From NCBI RefSeq assembly GCF_026914265.1, contig NC_069124.1, positions 52,874,388-52,938,387 of the forward strand: a DNA stretch of 64,000 nucleotides. The letters run 5' to 3'. Positions 1 through 10,100 of the stretch are shown here, piece by piece. The notes below the pieces were generated by a model. It did not search any database. It was not told the origin of the DNA and worked only from the letters and a program-made list of their open reading frames with translations. Origin of the DNA: Mya arenaria (lineage: Eukaryota; Mollusca; Bivalvia; Myida; Myidae). The position numbers and the translations under genes are program-made. Numbering within the stretch: the first letter of the stretch is position 1; the number at the start of each line of letters is the position of its first letter.

Positions 1-175
1 TAAACTCTTCTTTATTTAATTCAAGATACGGATAGTGATTTAGTGTATATGAAATGAGAGTTTTTCAAAGAGTTCTGAGACGTTTCTATGAAGTAACCTT
101 GATAATAATCACGCTAAACTCTTCTTTATTTAATTCAAAATACGGTAAGTGATTTGGGGTAAATGAAATCAGATA
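1..175. repeat. Tandem pair of ~114-bp units, cut by the window edge
   Basis: A ~60-bp stretch beginning TAAACTCTTCTTTATTTAAT at base 1 recurs at base 115 with few differences. The second copy runs into the inverted-repeat element that starts near 175. No coding potential is seen. Confidence 0.6.
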
Positions 176-195
176 CTTAAGTTTGTTTTGCTTAA

Positions 196-554
196 AGCTG
201 CACTCTCACAGATTGATCGTTTTAACAACTTTTTTTCGTCTTGGAATAAGCCATTAATTTGCGTTAACGTCAGAAAACCGGTGATATAAGACTGCTTACC
301 AACGATCAGATCGCACTTTTAATATTTGTACTTTCAAAATCTAATGGTTTATGGTTAAAAGCGTTAGTAACGCTTTAAGGATAACGATTTTCTCGGTATA
401 AAACATCATTTTTGAACGTAAGTAAGGAAACTGCGATCCTATTTTTTGTCAGTAGTCTTTTATTACCGGTGTTTAGACATTCACTTAAAAATTGGTATAT
501 TCCAAGAAAAAACAAAATAAGTAGTCAAAACTGTCAGTCTGTGAGAGTGCAGCT
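196..554. mobile_element. MITE family A, copy 1 (TTAA target site)
   Basis: The inverted termini read AGCTGCACTCTCACAGA on the left and its reverse complement on the right, and TTAA lies on both sides (192-195 and 555-558). The same element occurs at 43515-43862 and 46879-47228. A TTAA target duplication is typical of piggyBac-like and Kolobok-like transposons, so this is a non-autonomous relative of one of those. In this copy the inverted repeat continues outward past the TTAA to about 175 and 573. Confidence 0.8.
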
Positions 555-817
555 TTAAGCATAGCAAACTTAAGTTTCTTATTCATTTTCTTTAAAATGA
601 GAATCTGTGAGAGTTAAACTTTCAGATTTGTTGAGAAATTGCGATCAGATCCTCAACAAGAGACACACAGGACAGCAGTGTTTACACATGTATATATGGT
701 AATCAATACTTCGACTGACAATACGCATAACACCTATATACTGACGGATGCAATGGCTGTACTTCGACTGATACAAATGTAGTAGTTGTTACGTTCGCTT
801 CATGACTAAGAGAGGTC

Positions 818-1540
818 TTGAGCTCGAGCCATAGTGAAACCATGTGCACCCATTTTGTCATAGTTATACCATTTTGTTATCCTTTTGCATATAAGAGTCA
901 TTTTTTAAGTGAAAAGGCAAAGAAACGGTATTATTCCGTTGCTCCTCAGTACGATAACAGGTTTTCCGTGTTCCGGGAACAATATTATACAATACAATGC
1001 CGTGTCTATGTGGCGTGTTCATAAACAATTATGTTCTAAAACAAAGCGCTCCTGACGAAATGGAGACATTTTTGTTATAAAATGAAGACTTTGTTTTTAG
1101 TCGGAAATCTCCATTTATTTCTCTGTTATTTTAGATGTATGCTGTCCTAGGAGAGTTAACTTTAGCTGTTACATCGACGAATAGTTAATGGCTTGTGTGC
1201 ATGCATGCGAATTTCGACAGAAATAAATGGAAAATGTTGCAGGCTCTTTCCTTTTACTTGAATTTCTCCAACAATCATAAGTCCTTTAAAAAGGAATCAA
1301 ACTCCATTGTTATTGTTTTGTTCCAAATTGTGTTATGTTCTTTAAACGAGTTTTGAGAGTGTTACGGTAAAACAATTTATAATATAAGCACGATAAAACA
1401 TAAAAGCAAGATAAAAATAAATAAAAGCACGATACAAAATAAAAGCACGATAAAAAAAATAAAAGCACGATAAAAAAAAGCACGATAAAAAAATCATGTT
1501 CAAGACTGTATTGTGGCTATATGAACTAAGATTCTTAAAT
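818..1540. other. Intergenic stretch, nothing recognised
   Basis: Only short chance reading frames are present. Around 1387-1490 there is a run of imperfect repeats of a word like AAAAGCACGAT, spaced 10-20 bases apart, which is a small degenerate tandem repeat. Confidence 0.5.
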
Positions 1541-1549
1541 GAAGTACCA

Positions 1550-1812
1550 CTAGCGGATTCAGGGGGTGGTGGCGCACCCGGCGCGCGTCCCCCGAAATCG
1601 TCCAAGTTTACTTTTTATTCCAACATAGGAGAAGACAGGTAATGAAATACGCCAAAAATGCACCATTTCGGACTAGAAATTGTTACAATCCCCACCCCCG
1701 AAAAAGATAAAATTAAAAAAAAATCGTTTCTGAGGGAGGGGCGCAAGTAAAATGGGTTCGCCCCTTTAGTTATGCCCCTTCTAACGTCGAATCTTAGATC
1801 CGCCCTCTGCGT
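1550..1812. repeat. Dispersed repeat family C, copy 1
   Basis: The element opens with TAGCGGATTCAGG and closes with a sequence like TAGATCCGCCCT, a weak inverted terminus. In between it carries the shared words ATTTCGGACTAGAAATTGT and CTAACGTC. Related copies lie at 3270-3590, 27038-27310 and 38216-38440. It is probably a non-autonomous DNA transposon family, and no protein is encoded. Confidence 0.65.
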
Positions 1813-1847
1813 ACGCTTAGCACTTTTATAGTCATTCAATCGGCATG

Positions 1848-2620
1848 GAAATAGCTTGTGTCCCAGTGTTTAAACATTTCTGACTTTATTTTTTTTCCTA
1901 CAATTACAATAATATAATTGTAAAATTATGTGTGCTACTTCGTGCTTCGGCATTGAGTTTATATCAGAAGTACTTCAATTGGACGAATCAATTCTTAAAC
2001 GTATTACGCTTAACACATATAGAGAAATTTAACCGGCATGGTCAATGTGTGTTTACCACGTGATAAATTACGTCATATATGCTACGTCGGAAGGCAAAAT
2101 TTTGCTTAAAATAAAGACTTAAATCGAAGATAACGTTTCGCTTACCACCCCATTTTAAATGAAACAAGGTCAGTATATGCCGCTTAAAGAGCCCCATCTT
2201 AGTTTTATAACCGGAGTTTGATAAGGTGACTAGTTTCATCAAACACTTCGTCAGACGGCAGTATTGTGAAAAGGTTTGTCGAAGTGTTATAAGAAACTAA
2301 ACTCTCAGTCAAACTCTGATAAACGGCCGAAGGCGGGGCTCCGTAAGCGGCATAAACTGCGCTATGTTTAATTTAAAATGGTAAAGAAAATGAAAAGTTA
2401 TCATTGTTTCAAGTCTTCAATCGAAGCAAAATATTGCCTTCCGACGTAGCATTTATGACGCAATTTATCACGTGGTATACTCACACTGATGGTGATAGCT
2501 TGTGTCTCGGTGTTTAAACATTTATGGCTTTATTTTAACTTACAACTACAATGATATGTTTGTGAAATTATGTGTGCTACTTCGTGCTTCGGCATTGAGT
2601 TTGTATCAAAAGTATGAGAT
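1848..2620. repeat. Direct ~130-bp repeats on both sides of a MITE
   Basis: The segment 1848-1977 recurs at about 2496-2620; both copies contain ATTATGTGTGCTACTTCGTG followed by CTTCGGCATTGAGTTT. MITE family B copy 1 lies between them. The repeats are too long and too diverged to be a target-site duplication, so an older tandem duplication probably received the MITE. Confidence 0.65.
2043..2488. mobile_element. MITE family B, copy 1 (5-bp target duplication)
   Basis: Long inverted arms begin CAATGTGTG and contain ACCACGTGATAAATT and CTACGTCGGAAGGCAAAATT. The direct repeat ATGGT lies on both sides (2038-2042 and 2489-2493). A second copy at 50432-50907 is flanked by AACAA twice. The two independent 5-bp duplications fix the element ends. 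No transposase is encoded. Confidence 0.85.
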
Positions 2621-2639
2621 CTGTGTTCAATATTAGGAA

Positions 2640-3260
2640 TTAAGGAAAACATAAATAGGGATGCCTTGAGAGCAGGCAATCGGTTTGCTATCAGCGATGG
2701 AATTAAATCATCGAAATATATTGGACTTCATTTTTGATGTTTTTTGTAGAAATTTGAAGAACATACCACGCCATGCAAATACGCGGACATGTAAAAATGT
2801 TATCATTGTAACAAAGTTTAGTGCGAAATGGACTTAACAGATTAAACCAGGTCATTGATGAAATTGACACCCAAACCTATATAAATGGTTCATATATTTC
2901 TTCATATTAATATGTAGACTAATATTGGTCCTTGCATATGGGACTCAGCCATTGTCTCAATAGGCCGATTTGAATTACTAGCTATAGGAAATCCACACCA
3001 AGCCGTAGCAAAATTATAAGGTATTACAACTTAAGCAAATCTGTCAAATTTGAGAGAGCCTTACTGTCATATATGGTTGTTACTTTTGGTTGATAATAAT
3101 CTACTTATAGATCCTTTTCCTTATTTTGTAGACAAAGAAATGTTGGTTGTATGCGTCATATTAGGCGGGTGTGAATCACGAAGGGCGTTGTAGTCATTGT
3201 GTTCACAGTTTTCCTAGTAAGTTCTGCGATCCCCTCCCCTTCCCATGCTGTCACTGACCA
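2640..3260. other. Intergenic stretch, nothing recognised
   Basis: I found no open frame, splice-like exon or repeat that I can support in this interval. Confidence 0.4.
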
Positions 3261-3269
3261 CCAGCGGAC

Positions 3270-3590
3270 ACAGAGGGGAGCGCACGTTGCGTCATCCCTT
3301 AAGTTCATCCTAAACTCGTCACCCTAAAGTTTTCCATAAAGTCATCAAAGTTTACCTTTAATTTCAATATAGGAGAAAAAAGTAATAAAGTACGCCCAAA
3401 CTGCACCATTTCGGACAAGAAATTGTCAAAATGTTTTTTTATTGAGTACTTCAAACACCCTGCCACCACTTTAAATAAAAAATCGGTTGCAATGGAGTGG
3501 CGCAATTACCACCCCCCCCCCCAACCCGCCCCCTCCCTGGGTTATTCCCCATCTAACGCCAAATCCTATATCCGCCCTGCTGACTGTCAT
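3270..3590. repeat. Dispersed repeat family C, copy 2
   Basis: It shares with copy 1 the block containing AAAGTTTACCTTTAATTTCA, the ACCATTTCGGAC block and the closing CTAACGCCAAATCC followed by TCCGCCCT. A poly-C run interrupts it near 3510-3523. Confidence 0.65.
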
Positions 3591-4373
3591 CATCACCCAG
3601 ATGCCATGTGTGTATTCAATGGTATAGTACATGAATATCAATGGTTCGCGTGCGAAACATGCATGTATATGGCTAATTATCAAAACTTTGTTTGATTTGA
3701 CCGGAGAAATATCCCATGGGTAGTATTTCATATGCAACTTAAGTCAATCTTATGGTCATACATCATTGACTTCATTCACTATATTGGTCAGTTATTAATA
3801 ACAAGTAATCCGATTAGCTACATCGTTCTTAGATCCAATTAAGACCTATATTGAATACCAGACCAGGATACCTAAACTGCATTCCTCTATATGTGTAGTA
3901 AGTTGGAACAGACATGATTATTTGCTTACTTAATAAATACAAATGGCAGTTTCTTATAAGCAAACTATTTTACGTACAAGTACATGACAGCTCTGTGAAT
4001 AAGTTGATGGTGGCATCATTCCGTGTATATACGCATATGTTTTAGTTTATTCCATGCGCTTTTGTGAACCAATATCAAAATCACAGCTCAATTATTTTGA
4101 TCCAATTATTTCGGTTGCAAATGGTCATTCAAAAGCAGTATGTACGCCAAATTAGATGTTTTATGAAGTCAAGTATCGCTGAAGTGTACCTCAGGGTTAA
4201 CTAAGGACGTTTCAAAGGCGGTTTTGAGAGACTCCCTCGTAAATTTATCGTTGATTGTGATATTTACTTCGAAACCGAAGTATTTTTGCGATACTGGGCA
4301 AAGAGTAAAATAAATGCTCAACACTTATATATCTGTAAACAATTGACGAACACACACTGTGCAAAAGGTGTAT

Positions 4374-4575
4374 AACCCTTTGCACATGCACAGGCGAGCC
4401 TAATTGGCTCGAACTCGCTTGGCTCGATTTCCTCGTTGGCTCGAACTGTATGTAAAGGACCGGTTTTGTAACTGAAGTAAAGTATTCCTGCTTGGCTCGA
4501 GCTTCCCGAGGCTAGAGGTAGTTTCGCCGGTCCCCTTTGAGGTCGAGTCAAAGGGGTTCGACTGTATGTCAACAT
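4374..4575. repeat. Dispersed repeat family D, copy 1
   Basis: The stretch has several TTGGCTCGA words, a central TGTAAAGGACCGG and a closing GGGGTTCGACTGTATG. A clear relative lies at 44574-44755 in a CNBD2 intron. It appears to be an interspersed non-coding repeat, possibly SINE-like or MITE-like. Its class is not determined. Confidence 0.6.
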
Positions 4576-5236
4576 TCCTAGATATCTCGTTGAAAAACAA
4601 CATGTGTGAAACAAAACCGTTTTTAGAAAAATACTTATGAAAACCTAACTGGAATAACATGTAGTTGTTTTCGGGAATATGATAATTTTCAATAATCACC
4701 TGCCTTAGTCGTCACGCCTATTTACAGGACCTGTTTGAAGAACATTCAAGTGCTTTATACCAAATAGTTTCATATAGTGCATATTACAGGCATTTCTGTC
4801 ATAACTAATCACATCTTGTGTCAGGCAAAGTATTATTTTTTGTATTAGATTTAATCTTAGAATAAAATAAAATGCTAAATTAAATGAAGATATCGCATCT
4901 TGCAAAAATTGACGAACCGAAAATACTAATTTTAAAGGACGATTTTACAGTTTGGCCAGTGAAATGTGCATAGAAATGCCTGTTTTGCTTCTGATGAACT
5001 GAACAATATACAGGTATACAATTATTTGCTGCTGCTTGGTCTTTTGATCAGTTCGTGACCTTAGAAATCCTGAATAAAAGCAGGAAATATTTGCATAGTA
5101 GCCATTCTTATAATAAGTTTAAAATATTTATTTTTATTTTATGTTTTAACATTTATAACAAATATATATTTCGGACATGTAGTTTGGATTAAGTATGAGA
5201 TAGTCAGAACCTTGAGTTTTATTCCATTCGTAAGAG

Positions 5237-5451
5237 CAGGGATGTGATTGTCCTGGAAGCTGGAGGGCTGAAACCATTTCGGCCATTGGTTCTTGGGGCA
5301 CTTTTGGGGTCAAAAGCATACTGCCGTAGATGAAAAAAATGGCGTTTTAGAAGCTCTTTTGAGGGTTCTTCTGACTTTAAATTTGAAGTAAACTGGGATA
5401 TCAACTCTAACAACCAAAAGCACACTTGTATCTTTTTAATCAGCTAAATAA

Positions 5452-5523
<72 letters not shown>

Positions 5524-5590
5524 GGGGGGGGGGGCTGGGGCCATTAGATCCGCGGAATTCCGCGAATCCGCGGACAAATCACATCCCTGG
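5237..5590. mobile_element. Short inverted-repeat element with AT, T and G runs inside
   Basis: The termini are CAGGGATGTGATT at about 5237 and AATCACATCCCTG near 5577-5590. Inside are an (AT)n run (about 5456-5494), a poly-T run (5495-5523) and a poly-G run (5524-5534). Next to the right end is a palindromic stretch rich in CCGCGGA words. This is probably a MITE that carries a microsatellite. Confidence 0.6.
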
Positions 5591-5599
5591 AGCTTATTA

Positions 5600-7060
5600 G
5601 TCATACTTCCAAGAATTATTAGTTACCAATAATGACTGAGATACTCAACCTTTTATGCAAGATTAAGACTATATATTAAGCTACTTTGAATTGCACACTT
5701 GTTTCAACAAATACATATTAACGTCTACAACACTTCCGAGACCAACCATTATTCACCTTGGTCTCAACGATTAATAATGGTATTTCAACGTTGTTGCGCC
5801 TGCTGGAAATATTTATTAAAGTACGAATACCGACCCGTTTGGCCCAGTGTTTTACTCAGTCAAAATTTACATACTATCACAAATTGAAATTCTGGTATTG
5901 CCTTTTGAAACAAGGGTTTCGAGGTTTTTAGTTTCAAGACAATCTTATTTTCGCTATTATTCAACATTAAGTATAATCAAGGCATTGTAACATGCCGCAT
6001 TCAGCACTCTCAGTGCTTTGATTATTGTACAAGGACGAGCAGATCAAGTTTCCCCCAAACCCTTATTGATTTGACATGTTGTTCAAATGTTATAAGCGAT
6101 CACTCACAAAATGGGTCAGAAAGAGTCAGTAAATCCTGAGAAGTTCAACATTTTATCGCTCAAATTCATCACCAGGAAATATTTAATGTAAACATTTGCT
6201 GCTTGGAAATTGATGCCGTTCATCGCAGCTAAAATATGGCTTAGTTAAGTAACAGTTATTGCACCCACAACCCAAGTTATCCAACTTAATATAAACAAGC
6301 GCTTAATCGAATGAACGAGGATAATGGATGACGAAATTGTTTTATACCCTGCTGTCAAAGACAACCTTCAATAACATAGCGTTCGTATTACCCACGCTAT
6401 AGTCATTATATAACGGTTAAGCTCCGCCTTCTCGAACCTGGTCACTGTTGCCGAATGTGTTGACGTAAACGGGCTATAACACATGTGTAACTGACATGAT
6501 TAACCTCACGAATGAACTTGGTCGAGGCAATATGCTCACAAATACTTTAACCGAGTGTCATCAACTGGTTCCTTAGTTATAACATAACCTACTATACTTA
6601 ATGTAAAAAGGGCATAACTGCTGTGTAACTAAGCCGATTAACCAACGGTTGAACTCGAATCAACTAGAACATTATGCCAACAAACACTGTGATCAAGTTT
6701 CATCATGTTTGGAAAATACATACTTAAGTTATTATCTGCACAATGTTGAGCTGATGGCGACACAAATAATACCAAGGAATAAACGAAAGTTCAAATGAAA
6801 TAAACATTTCTTTATGGAATGTTATAGAAGAACATATAATGTATAATATTCTTCTTATCATGAAAGTGTTTGCAAGTTATAATCTTCCAATGCTGTAAGC
6901 AAAAGAAGGCATACTGAAAAAAGGTATGCTACGCAAATAATATGACAATCTTATTGGAAGTTTTATTGCATTTATTTGTGTAAGTCAGAATGTGTTAGAA
7001 ATAAATATACACCAATCATCACCAGTGGTAATGCATAAGTATTCTGTAACATGATCACAG
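5600..7060. other. Intergenic stretch downstream of TBC1D19
   Basis: I see no exon, RNA gene or repeat that I can support between 5600 and the TBC1D19 3' end. Confidence 0.4.
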
Positions 7061-7066
7061 TTTATT
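7061..7066 (-). terminator. Polyadenylation signal of TBC1D19
   Basis: AATAAA on the minus strand, about 40 bases past the TAA stop at 7107-7109. Further AATAAA matches at 6971-6976 and 6962-6967 could serve instead. Confidence 0.5.
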
Positions 7067-7106
7067 TGAAAGTTATGATTTCACAGAAGTGTAAAATAAA
7101 TCCTTG

Positions 7107-10100
7107 TTATTTCGAGAAGAGGCTGAGTTGAACCAGTGGAATCACTTGCAAGGTTGTCAGGTCAGCTAACACCGCCTAAAACACAGAAAATAGCGCTTTA
7201 CAAAAGCTGCATTACTTCATACAAAACTTTACGGAATTTCTACTTTGAAGATATTTCTAATTTCTATACATGTATTCAAATTCAAATTTTATTTGTAAAG
7301 AAAGGCTACCGGCCCATAATACAACACATACAATACAAAGCATAAGATCTTTAGAGTTGTGATTCCTTAAAGACATTCATTTTTCCTTATCTTTTTGTTT
7401 CATTATTACATTTACAAAGAATGCTATATTTTTTATTCGGTCATCGTTTAGACTTTGCATAAGATTTATGAAGTTTTGGAAGTCTTGCCTACCCGTGTAC
7501 CATTTATAGATATAAAATTGCCTTTCTTACCTGAATTTGTTACATTGAAAGTATACATGAAATTCATCTTCTACACATCTGATATCAAAATTAATTAAGC
7601 AATATCTACACAGTCTATTTTCCCTTTCGATACCCAAATGTCGACCAGTCTCAATAAACAATTTATGGCTAGAACATCGGAATCTCGCTAACGATTTTCT
7701 CACATAAAATGGTAGATTAATACATAAATATTTTTCTGGATTTAACGAAGTTTTAAAATGCTTATATGTGTCACATCATGTTGAGTCTCCCACATTTTCG
7801 AACCAGTTTTGTCTTTTACAATCAACTAACCTTTGCTTAAATGATATTAAAAAATCGCCAACATTTCCAACTTCCTGACTTAGCCAAACAAAACCAAAAC
7901 CATATTTGAATAATAAATTCTTTACAGATGTAACCCAATTTTTTCTTCCAATATCATTATGTCGTTTAAGCATTATATAGCAGTTTCTTGGATAACGTTC
8001 ATTGTACATGTAAAGCAGTTTGCACCAGTACTTAATACATTTTACATGATGATCAATACATAGAGGAAACCTCCCGCATCCCCCCAATGCAACACAATCG
8101 TTAACATAATTATTTACCCCAAGGAATTCCTTACAATATTGACTTTGTACCTGTTCAAGAATATCAGATATTTCCGTACCATATATTTCAGCACCGTAAA
8201 TAATTATAGGCTTAACCATTGAATCAAATATTTTAAAGTATTCAGTGTGAGAAAAAGTTTCCAAATGTAAATTAGCATTTAATGGCCGACTGTGTAACAG
8301 TTTAGGTGATTCTTCATTTCGGGTGATTCATAAAAAAGTAGGTGTAAAAATGTGTCCAACATTCATAAATTTATTTTGTAAATTATATAAGTTATATAAC
8401 AAAAATTATGTATGTACACTCATTCATATACATAGCTAAAACCCATTGTTGTGACCTAAAACATTATGTAAATCAATATTAAAAATGTTCACCTCTGCTG
8501 CATTGTAGGACTGCACTTTCAGTAAGTTGGTTTTTCGGAAAGAAAATATGGAGACAGCTAACACTGAAAATGGAAATTGACATTCAAAAAAAATCTGACA
8601 CTATTTTTCAAATATATATCTGAAAAATGTTATTTTACATTTACCATGGGACAACATTACAAACTTTCTTGTTCATTTACTAAATACAATCAGGTATACA
8701 CAATTTGACAAAGTTTTAAGCATCCAAATAAAACAGATATCATCAGTCATAAGTATATAATACTGTACCAGGAAGTATTTCCAGGGAGTTGTAAGCCAGC
8801 ACCCTGTCCCAAAGAAGCAGCACCTGGTCACTGTGCAAGTAGCCTGAGAACGCCCGCACCAGCCATTTGAATGCTATACGTAACCTGTGGAATTATAAAA
8901 TGAGGTCAAATGAAACTGTCTGTGCTAATCATTGCAAAGAAATATACTAGAAACTGTAATTTTGTGTTCAAAAGTTAAAAAAATGGGAAATCACTTACGG
9001 TTGACAGCCAACAGATTTCAGGTGGAAAAACAACTCAGCCTCATGCATTTGTAGGAGATTCTCAAAGAGTAGGCTGAGACACACGATACCCTGCAATGTA
9101 TAATTATTGAGGCAATCAAGAAGGCTGAGACACACGATACCCTGCAATGTATAATTATTGAGGCAATCAAGAAGGCTGAGACACACGATACCCTGCAATG
9201 TATAATTATTGAGGCAATCAAGAAGGCTGGGACACACGATACCCTGCAATGTATAATTATTGAGGCAATCAAGAAGGCTCAGATACACACTAGCCTGAAA
9301 TTGGAGGCTCTTTTCTGTTTAGAATCTCAGTTACAGCCATTTGGCTTATTTCAAGGGGCCATAACCTAGTCATGCATAGGCAGCTCTTGTTGGTTTTCGA
9401 AAGGACCTATGATTAAGTCAATATATAACTACTGTCTAAGTTTAGTGAAGAATGGATAAGAAATGAGGCTCCATCTTGTTCACAAGTTATTATAGTAATT
9501 TTGACAACTTCAAGGCCCATAACCCAGTCATGCATGGGCGGCTCAGGCTTGTTTTCCGATACCTAACAACTGTTTAAGTTTCACTGAGGTGCACTTAAAA
9601 CTGAAGAGTTAATCAAGTTCACAAGCAATTGTTTATGGAGCACGCACAGACAACTGACACACTGCCATCGCATAAGCTATGCTGACCTTCATCCAGAGCT
9701 TAAAATGAGTGATAGTTTTAAAACGCCAAAAAATTCATTATCCTTTATAATCTGAACATGACTGTTTTATTGCATTACAAAGATATATCTCAGTGCATGA
9801 TCATATTGCAATGTTGTGACATGATTACCACAAACTATTACTGAAAAGTCTCTTTAATTAATCACCTGTGGATGGGATGAGATGCTGTGAAGCCGGAAGA
9901 AATATCTTGTGTAGATCTCTCGGAACACGTAGTACAGCTTCACTGGTTCTTGGTACAGGTAACACAGTGGGGCAACTAGGCAAATGGATACTATAATTAC
10001 TGTAATGGTCATACATGTAGCACAGTGGAATAACCAGGCTTAGGAATCATATGAATATTACCATAGCTGTACATGTAACACAGTGGATTAACCAGGCATA

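Noticed and set aside
9071..9290. A CRISPR-like direct repeat array (also considered for the 52-bp and 42-bp arrays)
   Set aside because: There are no unique spacers, the repeats are contiguous, and the context is an animal gene.
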